40,334 nt of DNA from Gammaproteobacteria bacterium (lineage in GTDB: Bacteria > Pseudomonadota > Gammaproteobacteria > UBA6429 > Thiohalophilaceae), in contig JAPHRJ010000074.1 of assembly GCA_026196045.1 (NCBI GenBank), positions 1-40,334 on the forward strand, read 5' to 3'. Positions 30,389 through 39,573 of this stretch are shown in pieces (position 1 is the first letter of the stretch; the number at the start of each line of letters is the position of its first letter). The translations under genes and the position numbers were made by a program. The notes under the pieces were generated by a model. It made no database searches. It was not told where the DNA came from and saw nothing but the letters and a program-made list of their open reading frames with translations.

Positions 30389-33300
30389 TTAGTAAACCAC
30401 TTCTACCCAGCTACTAGAATCTTCCTGACCTTCCTCACCCTTGGATGACATCTCTCGCAGTCTGTGAAGTAGCTCATCGGTAGGATTAACCCGCCAGTCA
30501 TCTCCCATGCTGACTTTGGCACAAGCCATATCACTTTGATAATCGATAATCACCGGACAAACACCATCCTTGAAAGGAGATAGAGTAGATTGCAGGTGTG
30601 GGATAAAACCATTACTGGCCTGCTTTTGATCCACATGCAGCATTAAGCATTTGGCAAAATGCCCTCGAGCCTGATCAATGTCGTAAATATTACGTGCACT
30701 CATCTTATAGCCCCCGCTGTATTCATCAACATTGACTTCCCCTTCCACGACAATCAGCTTGTCTTTGGCAAGCAGATCGCGAAAACGCAGGTAAGTATCA
30801 GAAAATACAGCCAGTTCAATACGCGCACTTCGATCATCAATGGTAACAAAGGCCATGCGATCACCTCGCCTGGTATTCATGGTGCGCATTGCAATAATCA
30901 AACCCGAAACAACTACGGTCGCATCTTTGGTCGGTTTTAGATTTACAATTCGAGACGTTGTAAACTGACCAATTTCAGCCAGGTAGCGTTCAATCGGATG
31001 ACCGGTTAAATACAGGCCCAGTGTCTGTTTTTCACAGGCCAGGCGCTGATCTTCACTCCATTCAGGTTGAATATGATACTGTGAAACACCTGATTCAGTC
31101 CCAGTATCAATCTGAGGTGCCATTCCGAACAGATCATCAATACCGGCTTCACGATTTCGATTTTCCTGCTCGGCCAGTTTCAGTGCCGCCGGTAAGGAAG
31201 CCATCAATGTTGCGCGATTTTGACCAAAAATATCCATGGCCCCCGACATGATCAATCCTTCCAGGGTACGACGATTCACTTTTTTTGTTTCGACACGTTT
31301 GCAGAAATCAAACAGGTCTTTGTATTCACCATGGGCCTTGCGCTCATCACTAATACTTTCGATAGCCGCCTCGCCTACCCCTTTAATCGCACCGAGTCCA
31401 TAAACCACGGTTTGATCATTGGCAACATTAAAACGATGTTCACACAGATTTACATTAGGTGGCTCAACTTTTAGCTCCATGTCACTACATTCATCGATCA
31501 GGGTAACTACTTTATCTGTGTTATCCATATCCGCAGACAGAACCGCCGCCATGAACGCGGCAGGGAAATAATGTTTGAGCCAGGCGGTTTGATAAGAGAC
31601 TAATGCATAGGCGGCAGAATGGGATTTGTTAAAACCATAACCAGCAAACTTTTCCATCAGGTCAAAAATATAGGTTGCCGTTTTTTCTTCAACGCCGCGC
31701 TTTAATGCACCCTCGGTGAAGATGCTACGCTGTTTAGCCATTTCCTCCGGTTTTTTCTTACCCATGGCGCGACGTAACATGTCCGCACCACCCAGTGTAT
31801 AACCAGCCAGAACCTGGGCAATTTGCATTACCTGTTCCTGGTAAAGAATGACACCGTAAGTGGGTTTTAGAATGGGCTCAAGATCAGGATGTGGATATTC
31901 AACTCTGGCGCGACCATGTTTACGGTTGATAAAGTCATCCACCATGCCTGACTGCAATGGGCCAGGACGGAATAACGCGACCAGTGCAATAATATCTTCG
32001 AAACTATCCGGCTGTAGACGTTTGATCAGATCTTTCATACCACGGGATTCCAGCTGGAACACCGCCGTGGTGTGTGTTGCTTTTAATAAAGTAAACGTTC
32101 CTTCATCATCCAGAGGAATGCTGGCGATATCTATTATGTCTTCGCCATTAGTCTTACGCTGTTGATTGACCGTCTGCAAGGCCCAGTCAATAATGGTCAG
32201 TGTGCGTAGGCCAAGAAAGTCAAACTTGACCAGCCCCACCGCTTCAACATCATCCTTGTCAAACTGGGTAACAATACTGCTTGAGCCCTGTTCACAATAT
32301 AACGGACTGAAGTCAGTCAGTTGTGAAGGGGCAATGACGACACCACCCGCATGCTTACCGGCATTACGAGTCACCCCTTCCAGCTTTTTGGCCAGATCAA
32401 TTAAGCCCTGAACATCTTCCTCATTGTTATAACGTTCCTGTAGCGCTTCTTCCTGTTCTAACGCCTTATCCAGTGTGATGCCAATTTCAAATGGGATCAA
32501 TTTTGCAATGCTATCAACAAGACCATACGGATGACCCAGTACTCGCCCCACATCACGAATCACCGCCTTGGCCGCCATCGAACCATAGGTAATGATCTGT
32601 GACACTTTGTCACGACCATAATGATTGGCCACATAATCGATCACTCGATCACGACCTTCCATACAGAAGTCCACATCAAAGTCAGGCATGGACACACGTT
32701 CCGGATTCAGGAATCGTTCGAACAGCAGATCGTATTCCATCGGATCCAGATCGGTAATGGTCAACGCATAAGCCACCAGTGAACCGGCACCGGAACCACG
32801 ACCGGGGCCAACAGGAATCGCATGTTCCTTGGCCCAGCGAATAAAGTCGGCCACGATCAGAAAGTAGCCGGGGAATCCCATTTTGTTGATAACATCCAGT
32901 TCGATCTGTAAACGTTCATCATATTCTTTGCGTTTCTCAGCGAAATCCGGCGCAGAACTATCAAATAATTGTTTTAGTCGAGCTTCAAGCCCCTGGCGAG
33001 ATTCTTCGGCGAGAAACTCTTCGATAGTCATGCCTTCTGGAATCGGGTAATCCGGCAGGTAGTTTTTCCCCAAAGTCAGTTCCAGATTACAGCGTTTGGC
33101 AATCTCGACCGTGTTTTCAAGGGCTTCGGGGATATCATCAAACAGAGCCTGCATTTCCTCTGCAGAACGCAGGTATTGCTGATCAGAGTAATCTTTGGGA
33201 CGACGCGGATCATCCAGTACCCTGCCCTGGTTAATACAGACCCTGGCCTCATGCGCGTCGAAATCATCCTGCTTGATAAAATGTACATCGTTGGTCGCGA

Positions 33301-33886
33301 CTACTGGTAGATCCAGTTCACCTGCAAGTTTTACGGCAGCATGTAAGTAGTCTTCTTCGCCTTTACGGCCGGTGCGCTGCAACTCAAGATAAAAACTATC
33401 GGGGAATAATGACTGCCACCAGACCACCAGCTCCTGAGCCAGCGGCATATTGTTAGTCAACAAGGCCTTGCCAATTTCACCTTCCCGGCCACCAGACAGC
33501 GCAATCAGGCCCTCGGTATGCCCCTCTAACCATTCTTTTTGCAACATGGGGCGGCCGAGATGCTGGCCTTCGGTATAAGAGCGGGATACCAGTCGAGTCA
33601 GATTGCGGTAACCGACTGTGTCCTTGCAGAGAAACACGATTCGGCTGGGCTGGTTGTGCTCCTGCTCATTATGTAACCAGACATCGACACCAATGAGCGG
33701 TTTCACTCCAGCCGCCATCGCCGCACGATAGAATTTCACCATTCCGAACAGGTTGCTCTGATCGGTCATCGCCACAGCAGGCATACCGGCATCCGCCACG
33801 GCTTTCATTGCCGGCTTGATACGGACAATTCCATCAACCAGTGAATATTCAGTGTGTAATCGTAGGTGTACAAAAGGTGCAGACAT
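30389..33886 (-). CDS. dnaE: DNA polymerase III subunit alpha
   Basis: DnaE is the replicative polymerase subunit. The start is placed at the ATG at 33884-33886, so the protein of 1165 residues begins SAPFVHLRLHTEYSLVDGIV, which aligns with the known N-terminus; the open frame extends seven codons further to a TTG. An N-terminal PHP domain is followed by the C-family polymerase core with active-site aspartates in 'MPDFDVDFCMEGRDRVI', 'PVGPGRGSGAGSLVAYAL', the helix-hairpin-helix region 'VYGLGAIKGVGEAAIE' and an OB-fold near 'VVVSGLIIAMRTMNTRRGDR'. In relatives rnhB is its direct upstream neighbour; here about 5.7 kb intervenes. Confidence 0.97.
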   Translation of the reverse strand: MSAPFVHLRLHTEYSLVDGIVRIKPAMKAVADAGMPAVAMTDQSNLFGMVKFYRAAMAAGVKPLIGVDVWLHNEQEHNQPSRIVFLCKDTVGYRNLTRLVSRSYTEGQHLGRPMLQKEWLEGHTEGLIALSGGREGEIGKALLTNNMPLAQELVVWWQSLFPDSFYLELQRTGRKGEEDYLHAAVKLAGELDLPVVATNDVHFIKQDDFDAHEARVCINQGRVLDDPRRPKDYSDQQYLRSAEEMQALFDDIPEALENTVEIAKRCNLELTLGKNYLPDYPIPEGMTIEEFLAEESRQGLEARLKQLFDSSAPDFAEKRKEYDERLQIELDVINKMGFPGYFLIVADFIRWAKEHAIPVGPGRGSGAGSLVAYALTITDLDPMEYDLLFERFLNPERVSMPDFDVDFCMEGRDRVIDYVANHYGRDKVSQIITYGSMAAKAVIRDVGRVLGHPYGLVDSIAKLIPFEIGITLDKALEQEEALQERYNNEEDVQGLIDLAKKLEGVTRNAGKHAGGVVIAPSQLTDFSPLYCEQGSSSIVTQFDKDDVEAVGLVKFDFLGLRTLTIIDWALQTVNQQRKTNGEDIIDIASIPLDDEGTFTLLKATHTTAVFQLESRGMKDLIKRLQPDSFEDIIALVALFRPGPLQSGMVDDFINRKHGRARVEYPHPDLEPILKPTYGVILYQEQVMQIAQVLAGYTLGGADMLRRAMGKKKPEEMAKQRSIFTEGALKRGVEEKTATYIFDLMEKFAGYGFNKSHSAAYALVSYQTAWLKHYFPAAFMAAVLSADMDNTDKVVTLIDECSDMELKVEPPNVNLCEHRFNVANDQTVVYGLGAIKGVGEAAIESISDERKAHGEYKDLFDFCKRVETKKVNRRTLEGLIMSGAMDIFGQNRATLMASLPAALKLAEQENRNREAGIDDLFGMAPQIDTGTESGVSQYHIQPEWSEDQRLACEKQTLGLYLTGHPIERYLAEIGQFTTSRIVNLKPTKDATVVVSGLIIAMRTMNTRRGDRMAFVTIDDRSARIELAVFSDTYLRFRDLLAKDKLIVVEGEVNVDEYSGGYKMSARNIYDIDQARGHFAKCLMLHVDQKQASNGFIPHLQSTLSPFKDGVCPVIIDYQSDMACAKVSMGDDWRVNPTDELLHRLREMSSKGEEGQEDSSSWVEVVY

Positions 33887-34058
33887 AGAGCGAAAGTGTC
33901 TGATCAATCCGGATTCAGCGCAAGTCTTGACAGTATGAAAGCCTGAATTTCATCAGACATTTTCAGTATTATTGTTTGTCACTGTGAAAATTCAGTATTG
34001 AAACACGGTGTTAGTAAACTCTAGAACTATTCCTGAAAGTGACGTCATTACCTGTCGA

Positions 34059-34064
34059 TATAAT
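34059..34064 (+). promoter_or_regulatory. Possible -10 element upstream of the subtilase-like gene
   Basis: A perfect TATAAT lies about 50 bases upstream of the first possible start codon. No matching -35 is present at the expected distance. The palindrome TGACGTCA at 34040-34047 overlaps the -35 region and could be a binding site. The rest of the dnaE divergent gap (33887-34110) shows nothing else clear. Confidence 0.25.
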
Positions 34065-34158
34065 TTACGGTTTGAAAATCACTCAGAGAGATACAGATAT
34101 AACTGATTGATTGAAAAGACAATACTATTCTGGTACAAACTTTGCTTTACTGTATTGG

Positions 34159-36207
34159 ATGATAAAAATTAAAAATTCCTTACTACAAAGCACCCTGATA
34201 ATTCTCATCCTTATTCACAGCGAATTTACTCTCGCTGACTACAAAGATGATATTGGTTATTCCCGTTTAGCGGCTGAGCTGGGAGCAGGTTTGCCGGATG
34301 GAGCTGGCATTACCGTTACTCATGCTGAAGCGGCAACCAGTTATGTGGATCATGATAGCAACCCCTCCACAGCTGAATTACCTGTGTATCTACCCGATGG
34401 TAATGATTCTCGATTAACTGGAAAAACAATTAATGATATTACTGGCTTTGCGTCTGGTGAGTACTCAGGCCACGCTACCGGAGTTGGTGCTTCATTTTAT
34501 GGTAGCAGTGACATGGCTCCTGGAATCAGCACTATTAATGCTTACTGGGCTGATTACTGGTTACAACCTAATTTTCTGAATTATGGTGGCAGCAAACCCT
34601 TATCCACATCGGATCGCATTGCTAATCATAGCTGGGTCGCCAACATTACAGACACCGCGGTTGCCTCAAATATATTAAGACGCGTTGACTGGGTAATTGA
34701 AACTGATGAGTTTTTACAATTTGTCGGAACCCGAAATAGTATCAGTACTAACTATAATTTATTTGGTGCCGCCCATAATGTTCTGGCTGTCGGTAAAACC
34801 GATGGTATCCACAGCACGGGATCTCCGACTGTTGATGCCGACTACCCGGCTGGACGGACACGTACCGAAATCGTTGCGCCATTCACATACACGAGTTCAT
34901 CAGTTCCTCGTATATCAGCAACGGCTGCCCTTTTAATTGAGACTGGCCATTCAAATCTAACTCTGTCTACCGACCCAGTACAAACATCGACCACTAATCG
35001 TAATGGGGATAGAATTTATAATGCTGAACGTTCCGAGGTTATCAAAGCCGCCTTATTGGCCGGAGCCGATCGCTACACACTGAATACAAGCACTACGGCC
35101 AACATCACTGATTATCGAGTCGATAGTGCCAATCAATCCAGTAATGGCCTCGATGCTCGTTTTGGTGCCGGGCAAATAAACGTATATAACAGCTATCACA
35201 TTATTGCCGCCGGTGAACAGAACAGTAGCGAGGATGGTGGTACAGGTTCTACCGGTATAGGCATATCTGGTTTTGACTATGACCCTGCTTTTGGCGGTGA
35301 CAGTAGTAATAATACGGCATCCTATTATTTCACCACCGGTCCTGATCCAGAAATATTATCTGCTTCACTGGTCTGGCATATTGATATTTACGAAGGTTCA
35401 CGTCCTAACAGTTTTGATGGCGCGGCGACTTTCTATGATCTGGACTTACGTTTATATGATGTCACCAGTGGCCAACAGCTTGTGTTTGAATCTATCAGTA
35501 CTATTGATAACTCAGAAAATATCTGGACTGCATTAAGCGCAAATCGAAATTATTTATTACAGGTCACCCCAAAAGCAGGACAGAATGCCTTTAGCTGGGA
35601 CTATGCCCTGGCCTGGCACATGGATTTAGACACTGATGGAGATGTTATTGCTGATCATCAGGACAACTGCCCCAATGATACAAATGCCGATCAGGCTGAT
35701 ATGGACAATGATGGGACAGGTGACGTCTGTGATTCTGATATAGATGGAGACGGATCACCCAATACAACCGATGCTTTTCCTTACGATCCCACTGAAACAA
35801 CCGATACCGATAACGATGGAATTGGTAATAATGCCGATACCGATGATGACAATGATGGATTAAGTGATATCGATGAAGCAAGTCTGGGTACAAACCCATT
35901 GTTAGTTGATACTGATGGCGATACTTATTCAGATAGTGAAGAAGTAACTGCCGGCACTAACCCATTAGATCAGAACTCCTATCCAGTAACCGCTGATGGT
36001 GATTTAAATAATGATGGAGTTGTGAATATTGTTGACATCCTGTTTGGTCAACAAGTATTGATGGGTAGCCGCACGCTTACAGCAGATATACTTGATCACG
36101 GTGATGTGGCACCATTAGTAAATGGCACTCCTTCTCCAAATGGAGTTTTTGATATAGGTGATCTGGTAGTTATTAAGCGTAAGGCCATTGGTGATGTTAA
36201 CTTCTAG
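34159..36207 (+). CDS. Secreted subtilase-like protein with thrombospondin type 3 and dockerin-like repeats
   Basis: The preferred start is the ATG at 34159, giving 682 residues with a signal peptide (MIKIKNSLLQ, hydrophobic core, cleavage after FTLA); a TTG at 34111 would add 16. A subtilisin-like (S8) layout is visible: 'GAGITVTHAEA' in the Asp region with Glu57 at the Asp position, His105 in GHATGVGASFYG, Asn156 in ANHSW (oxyanion), and Ser246 in YTSSSVPRISATAALL. After a beta-rich region come aspartate-rich calcium-binding thrombospondin type 3 repeats (about 489-610, DxDxDG motifs) and a dockerin-like pair of EF-hand-type loops at the C-terminus (DLNNDGVVNIVDIL and 'PNGVFDIGDLVVIKR'). 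The protein is probably secreted or surface-displayed. Peptidase activity is likely but unproven given the Asp-to-Glu change. Confidence 0.8.
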   Translation: MIKIKNSLLQSTLIILILIHSEFTLADYKDDIGYSRLAAELGAGLPDGAGITVTHAEAATSYVDHDSNPSTAELPVYLPDGNDSRLTGKTINDITGFASGEYSGHATGVGASFYGSSDMAPGISTINAYWADYWLQPNFLNYGGSKPLSTSDRIANHSWVANITDTAVASNILRRVDWVIETDEFLQFVGTRNSISTNYNLFGAAHNVLAVGKTDGIHSTGSPTVDADYPAGRTRTEIVAPFTYTSSSVPRISATAALLIETGHSNLTLSTDPVQTSTTNRNGDRIYNAERSEVIKAALLAGADRYTLNTSTTANITDYRVDSANQSSNGLDARFGAGQINVYNSYHIIAAGEQNSSEDGGTGSTGIGISGFDYDPAFGGDSSNNTASYYFTTGPDPEILSASLVWHIDIYEGSRPNSFDGAATFYDLDLRLYDVTSGQQLVFESISTIDNSENIWTALSANRNYLLQVTPKAGQNAFSWDYALAWHMDLDTDGDVIADHQDNCPNDTNADQADMDNDGTGDVCDSDIDGDGSPNTTDAFPYDPTETTDTDNDGIGNNADTDDDNDGLSDIDEASLGTNPLLVDTDGDTYSDSEEVTAGTNPLDQNSYPVTADGDLNNDGVVNIVDILFGQQVLMGSRTLTADILDHGDVAPLVNGTPSPNGVFDIGDLVVIKRKAIGDVNF

Positions 36208-36453
36208 ATGAAACCCACTCCTCCCTGCCCTAACTGTCATTCTGAATCCACCCAAAATATTCTTGAATCGATAGCACGTGGTGTCACTGTGCTGATGATA
36301 TTTGCTATCGTTCTAGGTATCCTGTACTGGCCATTTGCATTACTATTTGTTAGCGGTGCAATTATCTCAATATTATATGGCTTAAAAAAAGGCCGACGAG
36401 CCTTCTACTGCCGAGATTGTAAATGTATCTGGCAGGCTGATAACAACGTATAA
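36208..36453 (+). CDS. Small membrane protein with a split zinc-ribbon motif
   Basis: The 81-residue protein starts immediately after the stop of the subtilase-like gene (TAG then ATG), so it is probably co-transcribed and translated by reinitiation. CPNC near residue 7 and CRDC near residue 72, plus the following Cys, could form a zinc ribbon. One or two hydrophobic helices occupy about 24-59 ('GVTVLMIFAIVLGILYWPF'). The family was not recognised and the function is unknown. Confidence 0.65.
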   Translation: MKPTPPCPNCHSESTQNILESIARGVTVLMIFAIVLGILYWPFALLFVSGAIISILYGLKKGRRAFYCRDCKCIWQADNNV

Positions 36454-36488
36454 TTTATACTTACATAAATCAACGTAGTAGATTAAAT

Positions 36489-37937
36489 ATGGCCAAACTT
36501 CCCAGCATGTATTGGTACGATTACGAAACCTTTGGCATAGATCCTAAACGGGATCGAATTAGCCAATTTGCAGGTATTCGTACCGATGAAGATCTCAACA
36601 TAATCAGTGAACCACTGAATATTTACTGCAAACCCGCTGATGATATGCTGCCTCAGCCAGAAGCCTGCCTGATCACCGGAATTACACCACAGCAAACACT
36701 TGAAGCAGGCCTGATTGAAGCTGAGTTTATTGCGGCGATTAATAATGAATTTTCAAAACCAAATACCTGTGTTACAGGTTTCAATAATATTCGCTTTGAT
36801 GATGAATTTACCCGTTACACCCTTTACCGTAATTTTTATGATGCCTATGCTCGTGAATGGCAAAATGGATGCTCACGCTGGGATATTATTGACCTGGTTC
36901 GTATCACGCGTGCTCTGCGGCCTGAAGGAATTAACTGGCCTTTAACCGATGAAGGTACACCGACTAACAGGCTGGAACTCATCACTAAAGCTAATGGAAT
37001 CAGCCATGAAGCTGCACATGATGCCATGTCTGATGTGTATGCCACAATTGCTGTTGCAAAATTAATAAAAGATAAACAACCTCGTTTATATGATTATATT
37101 TATGCAAATAAAAACAAACACAAAATTGCCAAACTATTAAATGTATTCAAACCACAGCCGGTATTACATGCATCCGGCATGTACCCCGGTACAGTTTGTA
37201 ATACGGCCATGGTGGTTCCACTCGCACCTCACCCGACCAATAAAAATGGCGTTATCGTTTATGACCTACGCTATGACCCAACACCGTTACTACAACTTGA
37301 TAGCGAGGGTATAAAAGAACGTCTATATACTCCCCGTGATGAACTACCTGAAGGCGTAGATAGAATTCCATTAAAAACCATACACATCAACAAATGTCCT
37401 GTTGTTGTGCCTTTAAATACACTGGATGATGCTTCCGCTGAACGTATTGGTATTGATCGTAATAGCCACCAGCAACATTTTGACATGATCAAACCCACAG
37501 CCGATTTCACCAGGAAAATTCAGGCCGTTTTTGCAGACAACCCCTTTGAGCCCAATTCCGATCCGGATCAAAACCTGTATGGCGGTGGATTTTTTAATGA
37601 TGATGATCGTGACCGTATGCAAATCATACGTAATACTCCGACCGATCAACTTGCTAGCCTTGATCTGAATTTCAATGACGATCGATTAGAAGAAATGCTG
37701 TTTCGCTATCGTGCCAGAAATCATCCTGAAACACTTAATACTGAAGAAAGACAACACTGGCAACAATATCGCAAACAACGCTTAACCGATAAAAATGGTG
37801 GTAGTAGTATTACGCTTGATACCTACTTTAAAAAACTTTCTGAGTTGTTAGAACAGAAAGATATTAATGAAGATAATAGAAAAATCCTAAATGCATTACA
37901 GGATTATGGATTACGATTACAGGCCTCACTGAACTGA
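36489..37937 (+). CDS. sbcB: Exodeoxyribonuclease I
   Basis: SbcB digests single-stranded DNA 3' to 5' in recombination and repair. The 482-residue protein has the DEDD exonuclease motifs YDYETFG with Asp11 and Glu13, 'GFNNIRFDDEFTRYTLY' and HDAMSDVYATIAVAKLI, followed by the ExoI-specific SH3-like and C-terminal domains ('NGVIVYDLRYDPTPLLQL'). Gene length fits the family. It sits in the dnaE-rnhB insertion region rather than a conserved operon, and the Shine-Dalgarno site is weak. RecJ, the enzyme of opposite polarity, is also in this window. Confidence 0.95.
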   Translation: MAKLPSMYWYDYETFGIDPKRDRISQFAGIRTDEDLNIISEPLNIYCKPADDMLPQPEACLITGITPQQTLEAGLIEAEFIAAINNEFSKPNTCVTGFNNIRFDDEFTRYTLYRNFYDAYAREWQNGCSRWDIIDLVRITRALRPEGINWPLTDEGTPTNRLELITKANGISHEAAHDAMSDVYATIAVAKLIKDKQPRLYDYIYANKNKHKIAKLLNVFKPQPVLHASGMYPGTVCNTAMVVPLAPHPTNKNGVIVYDLRYDPTPLLQLDSEGIKERLYTPRDELPEGVDRIPLKTIHINKCPVVVPLNTLDDASAERIGIDRNSHQQHFDMIKPTADFTRKIQAVFADNPFEPNSDPDQNLYGGGFFNDDDRDRMQIIRNTPTDQLASLDLNFNDDRLEEMLFRYRARNHPETLNTEERQHWQQYRKQRLTDKNGGSSITLDTYFKKLSELLEQKDINEDNRKILNALQDYGLRLQASLN

Positions 37938-37980
37938 AGTGGGCTATTTCAGAGACTAAAAATAATAACACTTAACACAT

Positions 37981-38057
37981 TATACCCCCTATACTTGACC
38001 AAAACACTAAGTTACTCTAAACTTAAATAATCAAATTCGCACCCTTCAGGGGGTATA
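37981..38057. repeat. Perfect 10-bp inverted repeat flanking a promoter
   Basis: TATACCCCCT at 37981-37990 and AGGGGGTATA at 38048-38057 are exact inverted copies 57 bases apart. The right copy is the Shine-Dalgarno region of the 69-residue gene that begins at 38060, and a promoter-like TTGACC-17-TAAACT lies between them. Confidence 0.7.
37995..38023 (+). promoter_or_regulatory. Probable sigma-70 promoter for the 38060-38792 gene pair
   Basis: TTGACC (37995-38000) and TAAACT (38018-38023) are spaced by exactly 17 bases, five and four matches to consensus respectively. Transcription would begin near 38030, giving a short leader before the AGGGGGT ribosome-binding site at 38048-38054. Confidence 0.55.
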
Positions 38058-38059
38058 TC

Positions 38060-38269
38060 ATGATTATCCGTACAACTCTTGATCCTATTTCACTCCACGA
38101 TGTACCAGATCCAGAACATCATCCCTGCGTTTATGAAGGTGATGGCGAAAATGGTCTTGAAATTTACTTTGAAAATGAAGAAAACCGTCAGGCCTATCTG
38201 AATCTCAAGCCTGAAAGTAATATTACTTTAAAAGGTGATGATTCTGATGACTATGTCGCTGAAGGCTAA
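38060..38269 (+). CDS. Small acidic protein of unknown function
   Basis: The 69-residue protein is strongly acidic (many Asp and Glu, for example GDGENGLEIYFENEENR and GDDSDDYVAEG), with no transmembrane segment or signal peptide. A strong AGGGGGT Shine-Dalgarno site and a promoter-like sequence support it as a real gene. The family was not recognised. It precedes the DUF1269-like gene by 31 bases and is probably co-transcribed with it. Confidence 0.7.
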   Translation: MIIRTTLDPISLHDVPDPEHHPCVYEGDGENGLEIYFENEENRQAYLNLKPESNITLKGDDSDDYVAEG

Positions 38270-38300
38270 AAAATTCTAGTTTTATATATGGAGGTACAAC

Positions 38301-38792
38301 ATGAGACGTCGGCTTTATTATTTGCTGCCAAATAATTTGCGTGCGAAACAAGTGGCTGAAGACTTAAAAAGTGAGGCTATTCCTTCACAGGATATCCATG
38401 TATTAACCGAAAACAATTCACTGCTGAAAGATGTAGTGGATACACATACGGGAGATGAAACAGACAGAGATTATTTAATCGAATGGGTTTTATGGCGAAT
38501 CAACCTCACTGTATTTTTTTTCGCCTGCGTATCATTAATCACCCTGTTATTGATGGCACCATCCTATTGGATACTATTACCCCTTACTATCATCGGCATC
38601 ACACTCAGTCTTGGACTCATGTTTGCCATGAAAATACCTCATATTCATCTGGATGAATTTAAATCTGCTGTAAAACATGGTGAAGTCTTAATGATGGTTG
38701 ATGTACCGTTCTCAGGTGTAGGTACACTAGCTCGCACGATGCATAAACAACATCCCGAGGCGATTACAGGTGGTGTTAGCTGGGCGCTATAA
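38301..38792 (+). CDS. DUF1269-like membrane protein
   Basis: The 163-residue protein has an N-terminal cytoplasmic domain 'RRRLYYLLPNNLRAKQVAED' typical of a gammaproteobacterial family often annotated DUF1269 or general-stress-related, then two transmembrane helices at about 68-111, and a C-terminal domain ending 'HPEAITGGVSWAL'. A perfect GGAGGT site precedes the ATG. The function is unknown. The family name is from pattern memory and should be treated as tentative. Confidence 0.7.
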   Translation: MRRRLYYLLPNNLRAKQVAEDLKSEAIPSQDIHVLTENNSLLKDVVDTHTGDETDRDYLIEWVLWRINLTVFFFACVSLITLLLMAPSYWILLPLTIIGITLSLGLMFAMKIPHIHLDEFKSAVKHGEVLMMVDVPFSGVGTLARTMHKQHPEAITGGVSWAL

Positions 38793-38863
38793 CGTGAGAA
38801 AAAGATAAAGTTCAGGATAATGAGTGCTTAATGCTTGATGGCAGAATGTAAGCTATTGAGTAA

Positions 38864-39433
38864 CTACATTTTCCATTTTCTATCGACATCCTTAAACTGC
38901 ATTTTTAAAAATTCCATTTGATCGCCAAGGATACGGCGATTACGTAATACCAGATACTCCGCCACGTTCGGCACATACGGTATAGCCAACAATGGCATCC
39001 TCGCTTCTTCCGGAGTTTTACTGCCTTTGCGTGTATTACAGCGTTTACAGGCCGTTACTACATTCAACCAGTGATTTTTCCCGCCACGGGATAATGGTTT
39101 GACATGGTCTCGAGTTAATAATGAGAACTTCATGGTGTGACCACAGTAAAGACATATATGTCGATCCCGATGAAAAAGTTCCTGATTATTTAACGGGGGA
39201 GTAACACGCCCATAACGAGCTCGGTCTTCACCTTTAACCGCAATAATTGAGTTAATTTCAATAATGCTGGTTTCACCGGTTAGGCGAGAAACACCACCAT
39301 GGAATGGAAAAATATATTCTCCAGCCGTCCAGGCAACCCGGTTACGAGCATACAGACAAACGGCTTCCTGCCAGGGAATCCAGTTTATGGGTTGTCCAGT
39401 TACATCCAATCTCAAAATCAACGGCAAAGGCAT
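38864..39433 (-). CDS. HNH endonuclease family protein
   Basis: The 189-residue protein carries a zinc-ribbon HNH nuclease domain: Cys94-x2-Cys97 (CLYCGH), Asp109-His110 in TRDHVKPLSRGGKNHW, and Cys129-x2-Cys132 in ACKRCNTRKG. The N-terminal 90 residues ('INWIPWQEAVCLYARNRV') are shared by a widespread proteobacterial HNH family with no established role. A GAGGT site lies 6 bases before the ATG. No restriction methyltransferase, intron or phage gene adjoins it, so a housekeeping or repair role is as likely as a defence role. Confidence 0.88.
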   Translation of the reverse strand: MPLPLILRLDVTGQPINWIPWQEAVCLYARNRVAWTAGEYIFPFHGGVSRLTGETSIIEINSIIAVKGEDRARYGRVTPPLNNQELFHRDRHICLYCGHTMKFSLLTRDHVKPLSRGGKNHWLNVVTACKRCNTRKGSKTPEEARMPLLAIPYVPNVAEYLVLRNRRILGDQMEFLKMQFKDVDRKWKM

Positions 39434-39573
39434 AACAACCTCATTCAGTCAGTACCACCAGTTAGACCAGTTTGTACAAATTAATTCATTGAAAATTGGT
39501 ACGTTCCATTAACTTTTATCTTACTTCTTTCCTGTAATCAAGTGTTTATACTCATACAGAAATACAGCCTTAT

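Noticed and set aside
38864-39433. HNH gene as part of a restriction or anti-phage system
   Set aside because: There is no methyltransferase, helicase or other defence gene next to it, and this HNH family is widespread as a single gene.
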